Below are positions 39,198 through 48,900 of a DNA stretch of 64,000 bases, piece after piece. Position 1 is the stretch's first letter. The number at the start of each line of letters is the position of its first letter. The DNA is taken from NCBI GenBank assembly GCA_965247585.1, contig CBDFHC010000003.1:558001-622000 (forward strand). Reading direction: 5' to 3'. This DNA comes from CBDFHC01 sp965247585 (GTDB taxonomy: Bacteria > Chloroflexota > Dehalococcoidia > Lucifugimonadales > GCA-2712585). The position numbers were made by a program, and so were the translations under genes. Below the pieces are notes generated by a model. It made no database searches, had not been told where the DNA came from, and saw only the letters and a program-made list of their open reading frames with translations.

Positions 39198-39317
39198 ATG
39201 ATTATTGCCACCACCGACGGTCCCCTGCCGGAGGTTACAGGCCCCCGGCCGGCCACCGTCGTTAGCCCGGGGCTTCCGAGTAAGGACTCTGGGCAAGACA
39301 TCGGAGCCCAACAGTAG
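39198..39317 (+). CDS. Small ORF of 39 codons
   Basis: ATG 39198 follows GGGGAGGAG seven bases upstream; the product begins MIIATTDGPLPEVTG and ends GQDIGAQQ. A strong terminator starts 26 bases after the stop. The good start and stop signals suggest a small transcribed gene or the stub of a larger one; I do not recognise the peptide. Confidence 0.35.
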   Translation: MIIATTDGPLPEVTGPRPATVVSPGLPSKDSGQDIGAQQ

Positions 39318-39342
39318 ACGACCTTGAAAGCCTGGATAAGCT

Positions 39343-39376
39343 AAGAACCCTCCCAGCTCGGGAGGGTTCTTCTATT
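39343..39376 (+). terminator. Strong rho-independent terminator
   Basis: AAGAACCCTCCC (39343-39354) and GGGAGGGTTCTT (39360-39371) form a 12-bp stem, followed by CTATTT. Confidence 0.75.
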
Positions 39377-39446
39377 TAGAGGCCCAACGCAGCATGGGGA
39401 TCCTGGAACGATACGACCTTGAAGTCTACGGTCTCTGGCGGCTCAC

Positions 39447-39809
39447 TCAAGCCGGCTGCTGCAACTCGATGGGATTGCCCGACGGATCTTCTGCCAGAAT
39501 CTGCAGCCCTCCCACGCCGCTGATGATTTCATTCCTGAATGCAGTTCCCTCTGCTTTCAATTTCTTAACCAAGGACGCAAGGTCATCTACTTGCACGACC
39601 AGGCGATTCCAGCCCCCAGGCTCGGGGATGCGCCCGTCCGTCATTGGCCGAGCCGCTGAAGTTCTAGGGTCGCTGAGCCAAAGCCGAAGGTCTTCCTTGG
39701 ACACGACAGCGAAAGGTCCGAAATTATCTTCCAGAGAAAACCCCAGCTTCTAGGTGTAAAAGGCTATGGCCTCATCCATGTCGGTGACGAAATATCTGAT
39801 AATTGCCAA
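39447..39809 (-). pseudogene. Glyoxalase/bleomycin-resistance (VOC) protein, one nonsense codon
   Basis: TTG 39809 after GAGAGG begins IIRYFVTDMDEAIAFYT, then TAG (39750-39752), then KLGFSLEDNFGPFAVV and the second half RLVVQVDDLASLVKKLKAEG and LAEDPSGNPIELQQ. The length (120 codons) and order are complete for a VOC fold, so the only visible damage is the amber codon. Either a recent pseudogene or a two-piece protein. Confidence 0.65.
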
Positions 39810-39942
39810 TCGGTGCCTCTCCTCCCAGCAGAATGGGAACTCTGAGCGTTAACGCGCCGGAGTTTACGGTCAACCCCGGCTCCCAGTCAAACGTTGTGCA
39901 GATCCCCTGACTTGGTCCCACCTCACAGTGACCACCCGTCCT

Positions 39943-40074
39943 GTGCCCAACAGGCCGGGCGACCGCGAGAAGGCCATGTCCTTGCTGGACGAGTCCCTGT
40001 CCATATCCCGCGAGCTGGGCATGAGGCCGCTTATGGAGCGAGTGCTGTCCCGGCGGGAGATCCTGGGGGCGTAA
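39943..40074 (+). pseudogene. TPR-type regulator C-terminal fragment
   Basis: GDREKAMSLLDESLSISREL then GMRPLMERVLSRREIL is the usual last TPR of cyclase/LuxR/STAND-type Chloroflexota regulators. Only about 43 codons are left, with the natural stop TAA 40072-40074. Confidence 0.45.
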
Positions 40075-40228
40075 GACACCTTGGTTACACCATTCCGCCG
40101 GATGCACGTTGGACTAATTGCTGCTTCCCAAATGGGTCAATTCAGGTTGGGCGGCCCGGTCAGTTTGGACTGCACACCACCAGCGGCAAATCATTGGCGC
40201 TTATCCACTCTCCAATCCGCCCCAGGTA

Positions 40229-40513
40229 TCACGAGCATCGGGAAAAAGCTACCACCATAGTTACCGACAACCCACCTAGGCCGACAATGACGCCTCCTCC
40301 GGCCGCAATGAGAAGTGTGACCAGAGTCCGCCGACGGTCCCAGTATATTGGTAACCTGTGCCATGTAAATACGCCGAGCGCGACCGATGACAAGAGGAAG
40401 CCCACAGCCCCTATTGCTATACCTTCCCCCATACCGGCGCCGAAACAATGAGACAGCGGTATACTCAGCAGGACTCCTGGGAAAAGCACAGTTACCGTAG
40501 AGCCTATGTCCAT
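40229..40513 (-). CDS. Small membrane protein, unknown
   Basis: 94 residues from ATG 40513, with AGGGGG seven bases upstream. Three hydrophobic segments (VTVLFPGVLLSIPLSHCF, GAVGFLLSSVALGVFTW, LLIAAGGGVIVGLGGLSVTM). No known family. The start signal and hydrophobicity make it credible. Confidence 0.5.
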   Translation of the reverse strand: MDIGSTVTVLFPGVLLSIPLSHCFGAGMGEGIAIGAVGFLLSSVALGVFTWHRLPIYWDRRRTLVTLLIAAGGGVIVGLGGLSVTMVVAFSRCS

Positions 40514-41245
40514 AGCAAATACCCCCTATCGCCTCGATGGACGAATTGCTGATCAGTTTGACAGCGTCCAAATTTCCAGGGGGATCAATGCTCCGTAACC
40601 GGGCGTGTAGGTCGTGTTGCCGCCGCTGTTGAAGTGCACGGAATGTCGTCGATGGTACGCCAATGCGCTCAATTAGGCATCGGGCAACATGGGCGCGATT
40701 GGACTTCTGACGTTGGTCGTGGTTCTCATCCCAGACGCCGACCGCTCCTTCCAGCAGGAACTTCTTCCAGGCCTGGATCTGACCGGGATGAACCTCGTAC
40801 AGGGGGCCAGTTGGCCACCGTCTTCTCGCGCTTGAGTGCTTTCAATGCCACCTTGCCCGTGAACGACGCGCTGTTGTCCCCCACAGCAACAACTGTGCGT
40901 GTTCTAGGAGTAGAACTCTCACTTAACAACCTGTCCGAAAAACCGGGATACGATGAGAGAGTTCAAGGAATTAAACTCCTAACATCCGATATGATATCCA
41001 TACTTGATGGACTCGGTTTCATTATTCAAGGCGCATATACTTGAACCGTGCTCCCTATCATTAAATCACCGGACGAGGATATGACCAACAAACAATCGGA
41101 TGTCAAGGGCGGAGAGAAACTGTACCAGGAGGGCGGAGCAAAACTGGTCCATGAGAACGCGGGAGGGACTCTCTTCTCACTATAACTGCGGGAGTATAGG
41201 CGGGAATCTCGACAAATTACTCGGCGAATTAAGTCCGCGGAATTG
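40514..41245. other. Mostly non-coding; possible coding tail at 40864-41044
   Basis: A + strand frame ending TGA 41042-41044 has natural composition over its last 60 codons (VRVLGVELSLNNLSEKPG, SDMISILDGLGFIIQGAYT) but no start or known family. Nothing else supported. Confidence 0.3.
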
Positions 41246-42412
41246 CTACAGACTTTCGGTATTTTCACTGACGCTGGCTGGATTCGCCTCCTGACGCACC
41301 TGGCCTGCTCCCCACTTGGTAAGCTCACCGTTTGACCATTCTTCGGGAAACTGAAGGGTTCGGACCGGATAGTTAATTACTATATCCAATTCCTTAAATC
41401 GCTGGTGCAATCGCTGCATCAAGGCATTTTTTAAACCAAAGCTGGCCAGCCGGTCCTTTGCCTGGACGAAGAGCCAGAAGTTCACGTTGGAGTCTCCAAA
41501 GCTATCGTATCCAAAATAACCACCGTAGTCCTTATTAGCGTTGGGGTCCTTTTCCAGTACCTCTTCCATTACCTCTTTACAAACCTGCTCCACCTGATAC
41601 AGGTCGCTGTCATAGCTGATTCCACAGCTAACCACCACGTTCACCGCAGGAACTGGGCGTTGGTAGTTGGTAAAGATGGTTTCAGCGAAGCGCGAATTGG
41701 GTATAACTAATAAGTTATTTTGGAAAGTGCGAATTCGGGTGCTGCGCCACCCCACATCGATTACGTAGCCAGACATACCATTTTCCAGCTCTATGAAATC
41801 TCCGGCAGTTATCACTCCTTCCGTCATCACGTAGGTCCCGGCGAACAGGTTTGAAAGGGTAGGTTGAATCGCCAACGCCACCGCCAGACCACCTATACCT
41901 AAACCGGCTATGAGAGGGTTAATGTTGACGTTCAGTTGGTCCAACACTAGTAGCGCACCCAACCCGTACACCAATACCACCGCTACCCTGCGGAACAGGG
42001 GAATGAGCTGGTCGTCCAGACTCGTCTGGGTGCGCACGGCAATGTTCTTCACATACCAGTCAAAGGCTCCGGAAACCAGTGAAGATATAGCAATAATTCC
42101 CAGGATTATGCCCGACAGACTGGTTACAGTTATGACAGTATCATGTTGGCCATCGCTGAGGTTCAGCGGCACTGTCAATGCCAGATAACCACCCAAGACC
42201 ACTATGCCAAGGGAGAGAGGTAGCCGGACCGCGCGGATCAATATCGTGTCTAAATCAGTGGGGGTCCAGCGGGCACATTTAATGATGATTGGATATACAA
42301 TCTTGTTAAACAGCCAGGCTGCTATCAAAGAGATCAAGAAGATCGCCCCTACCATGGTGGGGTCTAACCAATCAGGATCTCCGAGTCCTAAAACAGCAGT
42401 GTAAAACTTCAT
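41246..42412 (-). CDS. MscS-family mechanosensitive channel
   Basis: 388 residues. Four to five membrane helices, the pore-lining helix GLGIGGLAVALAIQPTLSNL with the Gly/Ala pattern of MscS TM3, then the cytoplasmic beta domain (GDFIELENGMSGYVIDVGWR, NNLLVIPNSRFAETIFTNY). Releases osmolytes when membrane tension rises. ATG 42412; the gene is intact and followed by no operon partner. Confidence 0.9.
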   Translation of the reverse strand: MKFYTAVLGLGDPDWLDPTMVGAIFLISLIAAWLFNKIVYPIIIKCARWTPTDLDTILIRAVRLPLSLGIVVLGGYLALTVPLNLSDGQHDTVITVTSLSGIILGIIAISSLVSGAFDWYVKNIAVRTQTSLDDQLIPLFRRVAVVLVYGLGALLVLDQLNVNINPLIAGLGIGGLAVALAIQPTLSNLFAGTYVMTEGVITAGDFIELENGMSGYVIDVGWRSTRIRTFQNNLLVIPNSRFAETIFTNYQRPVPAVNVVVSCGISYDSDLYQVEQVCKEVMEEVLEKDPNANKDYGGYFGYDSFGDSNVNFWLFVQAKDRLASFGLKNALMQRLHQRFKELDIVINYPVRTLQFPEEWSNGELTKWGAGQVRQEANPASVSENTESL

Positions 42413-42848
42413 CGGCTGATGCTACTTCTCCTTAGCGTGATTATAAAGATAAACGGTTGACGATTCATCCGAGCAGTCAACGGATTTTGCGGTAGGTTTT
42501 CCCTGGCATTAGTAGGGCGTGGGGAGGGTTGCTTTGACTGTCACCGTCTGGGACCGTTCGGGCAGAGCTGGCGGTTAGACTGTGGGACTGTAGACCGTCA
42601 GCGATAATGGGACACGTGAGAGGGGTAGAAAACCCGAGAGTCTGAGAGTGGTGAGAGCTCCTGAAGTGAGGGTAGAGTACCTCATGAAAGGAGCAGCGAT
42701 GTCCCAGTCAGACGCCAGCAAGGCCGAGGCCGCCGATCAACGGTCGGAGCAGACTAGTACTCAGTCAACTCGGTTTTGGTAATTGTTTAAGAAAACGTCT
42801 AAGGTTGCTACCCTTTTTTAGGAGTGTTGACGTAGGAGGGTGGCAGCC

Positions 42849-43319
42849 ATGGGACGAGAACGGTATGTGGTCCGGTTGGAAAGGGAAGAACGAGACCAGT
42901 TGGAACGACTGATTCGCGGGGGAAAGAGCCCAGCGCGAAAGGTTGCCCGGGCCCGTATTCTGCTAAAGGCAGATACGGGCTGGGGGGTGATGCGCATCGT
43001 GGAGGCGCTGGACACGTCTGCGGGTACGGTGTGCCGTACCAAGCGGCGGTACCTGGAGGGAGGACTGAAGCGGGCCTTGGAGGAAGATCCTCGGCCAGGA
43101 CATCCGACCAAACTGGATGAGCGGGGGGAAGCGCACCTGATTGCCCTGGCGTGCAGCGAGGCCCCTCCAGGCCATGACCACTGGACCCTGCGGCTCCTGG
43201 CAAACAAGGTGGTGGAGTTGGGGCTGGCGCCCTCCATGTCCCACGAGGGAATTCGCAAGCGGTTGAAAAAAACAGTCTCAAGCCGTGGCAGAAGAAGGAG
43301 TGGTGTATTCCCCAGGTGA
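42849..43319 (+). CDS. IS630-family transposase, ORF1
   Basis: Same HTH part as copy A, starting ATG 42849. With A7 the frame leaves the conserved sequence after KRLKK and stops at 43319. ORF2 is now in the -1 frame, so ordinary -1 slippage on the A-tract would give the full transposase. Confidence 0.85.
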   Translation: MGRERYVVRLEREERDQLERLIRGGKSPARKVARARILLKADTGWGVMRIVEALDTSAGTVCRTKRRYLEGGLKRALEEDPRPGHPTKLDERGEAHLIALACSEAPPGHDHWTLRLLANKVVELGLAPSMSHEGIRKRLKKTVSSRGRRRSGVFPR

Positions 43320-43963
43320 GCGCCGAGTTTGTGGCGTGTATGGAGGATGTGCTGGACCTTTACGCGGAACCCTATGACCCAGAGCGCCCGGTGGTCTGTT
43401 TCGACGAGACCTCCAAGCAGTTGCTGGCGGAAAAGAGGTCTCCGATCCCGCCCAAGCCGGCACGACGGGAGCGATACGATTACGAGTACCAGCGCAATGG
43501 CACCCGAAACCTGTTCATGCTGTGCGAGCCCCTGGCGGGCTGGAGGCATGTGGCAGTGACCGAACGTCGTACCATGGTGGACTTCGCTCAGCAGATGCGG
43601 TGGCTGGCCGATGAAGCTTACCCAGCGTCCGAGAAGATCCGGGTGGTGCTGGACAACCTCAACACCCACAAACCAGCTTCCCTCTACGAAACCTTCGAGC
43701 CCAAGGAGGCTAGGCGAATACGCAAACGCTTGGAGTTTCACTACACTCCCAAGCACGGTAGTTGGCTCAACATGGCAGAGATCGAGTTCAGTGTCTTGGC
43801 CAGGCGAGTCCTGCGCCGGCGTATTGCCGATGAAGAGACTTTGAGTGGCGAGATCGCGGCCCTGGAGGCAGAACGAAACCAAGCCGGAGCAACCATTGAC
43901 TGGAGATTCTCCACTGTGGACGCCCGAGTCAAGCTTCACCATCTCTATCCTGCCAACAATTAG
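43316..43963 (+). CDS. IS630-family transposase, ORF2 (DDE)
   Basis: Identical protein to ORF2 of copy A, with the DDE residues in VVCFDETSKQL, VVLDNLNTHK and LNMAEIEFS. Frame open upstream to the A-tract. Confidence 0.88.
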   Translation: MSAEFVACMEDVLDLYAEPYDPERPVVCFDETSKQLLAEKRSPIPPKPARRERYDYEYQRNGTRNLFMLCEPLAGWRHVAVTERRTMVDFAQQMRWLADEAYPASEKIRVVLDNLNTHKPASLYETFEPKEARRIRKRLEFHYTPKHGSWLNMAEIEFSVLARRVLRRRIADEETLSGEIAALEAERNQAGATIDWRFSTVDARVKLHHLYPANN

Positions 43964-43978
43964 GTTGACTGAGTACTA

Positions 43979-44328
43979 GGTCCTTCGTTCGACGAGTTAG
44001 AGCGGCTACCCGGCGCAAATACACCCCGGAAGAGAAGATCCGTATCGTGCTGGAGGGCTTCCGCCGCGAGGTCACCGTGAACGACCTGTGCCGGCGGGAG
44101 GGTATCAAGCCCCACTCCTACTACTCGTGGACCAAGGAGTTCATGGAGGCGGGCAGGGAGCGGCTGTCCCGTGACACGGTGCGCGATGCCACCCGGCAGG
44201 AGATCCAGGATCTCAAGCGGGAGAACGGCGAGCTCAAGCAGCTGGTAGCCGAGCTATCCCTCGAGGTCTACCGTCTGAAAAAAACGGCCATACCAATGCC
44301 CCAGAACGGCGTCGGTACCAGCGGATGA
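43979..44328 (+). pseudogene. IS3 OrfA, 3' part, split by IS630
   Basis: Continues OrfA (start ATG 42699, first 19 codons to 42756) after the nested IS630: YTPEEKIRIVLEGFRR, GIKPHSYYSWTKEF, coiled coil and the A7 tract. Disrupted, so this copy probably cannot transpose on its own. Confidence 0.8.
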
Positions 44329-45308
44329 GCGCCGTTGAGAAGGCGACGGTCCTGGCCAGTGTAGCCGCATCACCGCTGGCCAAGCGTCGGGTGCTCAGAG
44401 ACCTGGGTGTTCCCAAGAGCACCTACTATCGGTGGTTGATGCGACAACAACATCAACAAGGTCTCGAGGACCGACCTGGAGCCAGCGCTCCACCGTGGAA
44501 CCGCCTTAGACCTCAGGAGGAACGGTCGATCCTGGAAGCGGCCAGGGAGATGCCGGAGCTAAGTAGCCGCCAGTTGGCAGCGTGGTCTACAGACAACCTG
44601 GCCTTCGCTGTATCCGAGTCCACTGTGTATCGCATCCTGTGCAGAGAAGGTCTTGTGAAGTCACCCGAGATGCAGCTCAAGGCCGGCAAAGAGTACCATC
44701 GCAAGACCAGCGGCCCTCACCAGATGTGGGCTACCGACGCCTCCTACTTCAAGGTGATCGGTTGGGGCTACTACTACCTGGTCACCGTGATGGACGACTA
44801 CTCCCGCTTCATACTGGCCCACAAGCTCCAGCGGGACATGACCACCGACTCTCTCATCGAGGTGGTCCAAGAGGCCGTGGACAAGACCGGCATGACTGAG
44901 GTCCCAGTGGCCGACCGGACCAGCCTGCTGAGCGATAACGGCTCAGGTTATGTGTCCCGTGGCTTCAGAGACTACCTGCACCTGGTGGGAATCAAGCACA
45001 TTCTGGCCGCGCCGTTCCACCCTCAGACCAATGGCAAGCTCGAGCGCTATCACCAGAGTATCAAGCGGGACGTCAAACAGGTCCCCTACGAGATGCCTTC
45101 TGCCCTGGAAGCAGCAATCGCCGCCTTCGTGGCCTACTACAACTACCGGCGCTATCACAAGGCGCTGGGCAACGTGACGCCCGCAGACATGCTCAACGGA
45201 AGGCGGGAGCAGATCCTCCAACGGAGAAAGGAGGTGCAGGTCCAGACGTTAGAACGGCGAAGACGCTACAACAAGACCCTCAGGGAGCTCCCACGCAGCT
45301 CTTCATAA
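44325..45308 (+). CDS. IS3-family transposase OrfB
   Basis: 327 residues, ATG overlapping the OrfA stop. Catalytic residues in MWATDASYF, LLSDNGSGY and QTNGKLERYHQ. Differs from copies 1 and 3 mainly in the last third (NGRREQILQ, ending LPRSSS). Frame intact though its OrfA is split. Confidence 0.88.
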   Translation: MSAVEKATVLASVAASPLAKRRVLRDLGVPKSTYYRWLMRQQHQQGLEDRPGASAPPWNRLRPQEERSILEAAREMPELSSRQLAAWSTDNLAFAVSESTVYRILCREGLVKSPEMQLKAGKEYHRKTSGPHQMWATDASYFKVIGWGYYYLVTVMDDYSRFILAHKLQRDMTTDSLIEVVQEAVDKTGMTEVPVADRTSLLSDNGSGYVSRGFRDYLHLVGIKHILAAPFHPQTNGKLERYHQSIKRDVKQVPYEMPSALEAAIAAFVAYYNYRRYHKALGNVTPADMLNGRREQILQRRKEVQVQTLERRRRYNKTLRELPRSSS

Positions 45309-45390
45309 TAATAACCTTCTCGGGTCCTAATCTGTCCCACTTGTGCTGATTGCCAACAGATAAGCGAGATGAGACCCACGGCACAGATGG

Positions 45391-45430
45391 CATTCCGGGA
45401 AGGGGCGTGACCCCGATGCCCAAGGGGAGG
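45391..45430 (+). repeat. Possible diverged R1 repeat at the exosortase start
   Basis: CATTCCGGGAAGGGGCGTGA then CCCCGATGCCCAAGGGGAGG aligns with the middle of R1b (CATTCCTGGAGAAGGGGTAA, AACCAGCCATGCC, AAAAGG) with two short gaps. Here the ATG of the repeat is the likely start of the exosortase. Confidence 0.4.
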
Positions 45431-46012
45431 CAGAGAGAGGGGCGGGGGTGGCCGGACCCGGGACAAGGGCCGGGTCCGTCTTTCGATGGCGTGCTTCGAC
45501 GGGTCAGGGTGGCGCTCTCCCGAAACCGGGGGCTGGCGCGCGCCCTGGCAGTCTATGCGGTGACGCTCTCGCTGCTGCTGCTGGGCTATTCCTGGCTGGA
45601 CGGCACGGCGGCCTTCCACCGTTTTCTGGAATTCAACGCGCAGGCAACGGGTGCCCTGGTCTCCCTGTTTGACTCCTCGGTAAACGTTAACGGCGTGAAC
45701 GTGGCCTCAGGCTCATACGCCGTGCTGGTCATCTCCGAGTGCACCATCATGGCGCCGCTGGCCATTTACTCGGCGGCGGTGCTGGCGGTGCCAGCGCACT
45801 TCAAGACCAAGGTGCTAGGAGTAGCACTGGGCTTTGGGGTGCTTTCGGCGGTGAACCTAATTCGCACCACCAGCCTGTTTTTCCTGGGCTCGGCGGCGCC
45901 GGAGCTCATGGACGTGGTCCACCTGCTGGTGTGGCAGTCCCTTATGGTGTTGCTGGCCGTGGGCCTCTGGCTCCTCTGGATGCGAAGGTGGGTACAGGGT
46001 GCCGCAGGCTAA
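45417..46012 (+). CDS. Exosortase/archaeosortase family transpeptidase (XrtH-like)
   Basis: About 198 residues from ATG 45417 (start uncertain). Multi-spanning membrane protein with the family's catalytic residues in order: Cys in VISECTIMAPLAIYSA, Arg in SAVNLIRTTSLFFLG and His in DVVHLLVWQSLM. Exosortases cut and anchor proteins with PEP-CTERM-like C-terminal signals. Overlaps the next membrane gene, as in two-gene XrtH loci. No target with such a C-terminal signal is visible in this window. Confidence 0.8.
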
Positions 46013-46535
46013 TCTGGGAGGCTTCCTGGCCAAGGCGGCGGCAGGCATCCTCCTGCTATCGTTGACCTGGGGCTTGTTGGGTGTGGGGTATAACACCGTG
46101 GTGTTGGAGACGCTTTCGGTTGTGCTGCCGTCGGAGGTGTCCGCCGAGCGGGCCGGATGGGGCATCGATATGGCCGCTTCTCCGGCTCAGGGGGCGCCGG
46201 ACGCAAGCGTATCGGTGGGGGCCAACGCCGGGATGGTGTACGGGCTGATAATAGCCCTGGCGGTGCTGATTGCGGCGCCCAGAATTAAGCTCCGCTCAAG
46301 GCTCCTTCTGCTGCTGGCCGCGCTGTCGGTGGCCTTTTTTGCCCATTTGGCGAGCTTTTATGTATTGGGACTCAGGCTAGATTCGGTGGCAGATACGGTC
46401 CGCTCCGGCAGCGACAGCGAAGTGTTGAGCGGGACCTTCCGGGCTCTCACGCTGGTCTGGCTGATGGTGCCTTCTCTGGTGTGGTTGCCGGTGCTGCTGC
46501 GGAGCTGGGGGGTTCTGCGGCCGGGCAATGCCTAG
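45999..46535 (+). CDS. Exosortase-associated membrane protein
   Basis: 178 residues from GTG 45999, overlapping the exosortase by 14 bases, so translationally coupled. Four hydrophobic helices (AAGILLLSLTWGLLGVGY, MVYGLIIALAVLIAAP, LLLLLAALSVAFFAHLASFY, LTLVWLMVPSLVWLPVLL) with an extracytoplasmic loop after the first. Similar partners adjoin XrtH-type exosortases; the biochemical role is not known. Confidence 0.6.
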   Translation: MPQANLGGFLAKAAAGILLLSLTWGLLGVGYNTVVLETLSVVLPSEVSAERAGWGIDMAASPAQGAPDASVSVGANAGMVYGLIIALAVLIAAPRIKLRSRLLLLLAALSVAFFAHLASFYVLGLRLDSVADTVRSGSDSEVLSGTFRALTLVWLMVPSLVWLPVLLRSWGVLRPGNA

Positions 46536-46824
46536 GCACCGCGGGAGGCGAGGCGGATGCCAAGTCTATGTTTGGCAGCCGGCCAGGGTCAACGCTGGGG
46601 AGGTTTGTGTGGAAGATGGCGAGGGCCGACAGGAGCTTTCCCGGCTCAATGTAGGGAATGAGGCCGCACCGGTGAAGGGCCTTCCTGTCAGGTTGGGTGT
46701 CCAAGGGTTCAGGGTGTGTACTCACCTTGGGCCTCGTTGTGTTTCGATTTGCTGTTGCTGATAATAACGCGGTCTCGAAAGTCAACTTTCATCAGCAAAC
46801 ACTGATGCCAAGTTAGGAGGCGTT

Positions 46825-48183
46825 ATGGGGAAATCTCACTTCGATGAGCTGTCGGGTCAGGCTAACGAGCATCTGTGGCTTCAGTACACAAGGCATAATA
46901 GCTATGGGGACACGGTCGGCCCTGGGATAGTTGTAGAGGCCCGGGGAAGCTATTACATAGATGACAAGGGTAAGCGTTACCTTGATGTCACGGGAGGATC
47001 CCACTGCTGCTTGGTAGGGCATGGCCGCCGAGAGGTAACGGATGCCGTCTATCAGCAGATGAAGGATGTGGAGTTCATTGGCGAGCTCCTTCCCTTGACC
47101 ACCGTTCCCACTGCCCGACTGGGTGCCAGGCTGGCCCAGATGACCCCTGGAGACCTCTCTAAAGTATATTTCTCCCTCTCCGCTACTGAGGCCATTGAAG
47201 ACGCATTGAAGATGGTTATTCAGTACCAGGCCCAGGCCGGCAACCCGCGAAAATACAAGGTCTTGTTCAGAGAGGGATCCCATCACGGATACACCTTTGG
47301 CGCCATGGCCGTAAGCGGAGACCGCGCAATCAGATCCCCGATTTTTGATCCCGTCACGCCCGCCATGGGAGTGAAGGTGCCCGAGGCCCACGGCTACCGC
47401 TGTAGATTCTGCACCGGAAGCTGTAACCTTGGGTGCGCCAGCGCTATCGAAGACGCCATTAAATTTGAGGGTCCTGAAACGATAGCGGCCTTCATGATGG
47501 AGCCGGTGGCAAAGGGCGCCATCATACCGCATCGCGACTACTGGGCCACTGTCAGAGCCATCTGTGACAAGTACGGCATCCTGATAATCGACGACGAGGC
47601 GGTCACCGGATTTGGGCGCACCGGTACCATGTTCGGCGTAGATCACTGGGGCCTTCAGCCGGATATCATGCTCTTCGGCAAGACCCTGGCCAGTGGGTAT
47701 CAGCCTATCGGGGCCACCATTGCGACCACAGAGGTGGCGGAGAAGTTCATTGGGCCGGGTAACGAATTCAAAATGGCCCATACACTGTCGGGCCATCCCG
47801 CCGGGACCGCCGCCGCCCTGGCTAACCTGGACATCATTGAGCAGGAGAACCTGGTAGAGCACTCCAGGGAGATGGGGGAGTACCTCCTAACCCAGCTTGA
47901 AACGCTGATGGAGCACCCCATTGTTGGCGAGGTGCGGGGGCTCGGCCTCCTGGCGGCGGTGGACCTGGTCAAGGACAAGGAGACCAAAGAGGCCCTGGGA
48001 GACCCAGCCCTGGGACGAAAGATGACTCGCTTCATGCTGGACAATGGACTCTACTTCTACACCCAAGGGTCCAGGTTTGAAATTCATCCTTGCCTCACCA
48101 TAACCGAAGATGAGATTGACGAGATGGTCTCGATATTGGACCGGACTGTGGGTTACGCCGAAAAAGAACTGGGTGTCGCGTAA
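46825..48183 (+). CDS. Class III (PLP-dependent) aminotransferase
   Basis: 452 residues, ATG after TTAGGAGG. Fold type I features: SATEAIEDALKM near the phosphate site, HHGYTFGAMA, IIDDEAVTGFGRTG (Asp binding the pyridine N) and the Schiff-base Lys in FGKTLASGYQPIG. A Cys-rich insert (CRFCTGSCNLGC) around residues 192-203 is unusual and might bind metal. Related to omega-aminotransferases and 4-aminobutyrate aminotransferase; substrate not determinable. Confidence 0.88.
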   Translation: MGKSHFDELSGQANEHLWLQYTRHNSYGDTVGPGIVVEARGSYYIDDKGKRYLDVTGGSHCCLVGHGRREVTDAVYQQMKDVEFIGELLPLTTVPTARLGARLAQMTPGDLSKVYFSLSATEAIEDALKMVIQYQAQAGNPRKYKVLFREGSHHGYTFGAMAVSGDRAIRSPIFDPVTPAMGVKVPEAHGYRCRFCTGSCNLGCASAIEDAIKFEGPETIAAFMMEPVAKGAIIPHRDYWATVRAICDKYGILIIDDEAVTGFGRTGTMFGVDHWGLQPDIMLFGKTLASGYQPIGATIATTEVAEKFIGPGNEFKMAHTLSGHPAGTAAALANLDIIEQENLVEHSREMGEYLLTQLETLMEHPIVGEVRGLGLLAAVDLVKDKETKEALGDPALGRKMTRFMLDNGLYFYTQGSRFEIHPCLTITEDEIDEMVSILDRTVGYAEKELGVA

Positions 48184-48264
48184 GTCGCGCACTCCTTGAT
48201 TGTTCTACCTTCCCAGTAATCGGACTGATATCGTTTTTTGCAAGTAGTGAACACCCGACCCTAC

Positions 48265-48900
48265 TCAGTCTCCACCAACTCCAAACATGCTGTCCGTCCC
48301 AGACTGGACGGGTTCCGCTGACACAACCCGGACCAGAGCGCCAGGTGCTTTTGCTACCGCATGGCACAAGAGCTCCCTGAACCCCGGCGACTGGACAATG
48401 GCCCAGATCCGCTTCTCCCCCATATCCACGTAAACCCGCTCGATGAGCAGTCTTTTATCTTCCGGCGTCGCGTCCCGCCATAGAATAGGAATGTCGCTAA
48501 ATAAATTTGCCGCCTCCTCGTTGGCGGAAGGCGACGCGGCCTGCGCTTGTTGGCGCCCGCGATCGACCTCCGCCAGCCTCCAGCCGTAATCGATGTCGCT
48601 AAGACCACCATCAGCATAGGCCCGGCAGATGCGCCGTCGCCGGGCGGGACACCTGCTCATCGGCCAACTGGCAGGGGATGGAGCCGGAGACTGCGGGTCA
48701 GGGGCCGTGGCTGCGGGAATTGGGGTGCTCCCGGTAGTATCGCCACCCGGAGTAGTAGGTCTGGGCCCACATGGGGATGAGGCAGTATGCACAACGGACT
48801 ATGCCCTTCAGCAGGTACTGCCGGGCAGGTTGCGAGGCCAGAGTGCGGGAGCGGCCGTTGTTCTTGCGGAGGGCGTCCAGGGGAGGAATGTAGACAAAGT
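48265..48900 (-). pseudogene. Large serine recombinase, C-terminal half, broken
   Basis: From the upstream side: zinc-ribbon piece QYLLKGIVRCAYCLIPMWAQ and YYREHPNSRSHGP, then in another frame SIPCQLADEQV, then in a third DGGLSDIDYGWRLAEVDRGR (coiled coil) and LLIERVYVDMGEKRIWAIVQ to the C-terminus, stop at 48265. The second CxxC region and linker are scrambled by frameshifts. Fused on its 5' side to ATPase copy 3, with no catalytic Ser domain. Confidence 0.6.

Larger units (their letters stand above)
42757..43976 (+). mobile_element. IS630-family insertion sequence, copy B
   Basis: 1,220 bp between TA 42755-42756 and TA 43977-43978; the ends are identical to copy A. The intact IS3 copies at 5.6-7.2 and 62.8 kb show the empty site, confirming exact insertion. 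One base longer than copy A because of A7 instead of A6 at 43266-43272. Confidence 0.93.
42589..45358 (+). mobile_element. IS3-family element (A7 type), copy 2, carrying a nested IS630
   Basis: Ends TGTAGACCGTCAGCG at 42589 and GCTGATTGCCAACA at 45358. Without the nested IS630 and its TA duplication it is 1,548 bp, matching copy 1 (1,547). OrfA is split at the TA in AGACTAGGTCC. No target duplication is visible (GGGAC on the left, GATAA on the right). Confidence 0.88.
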
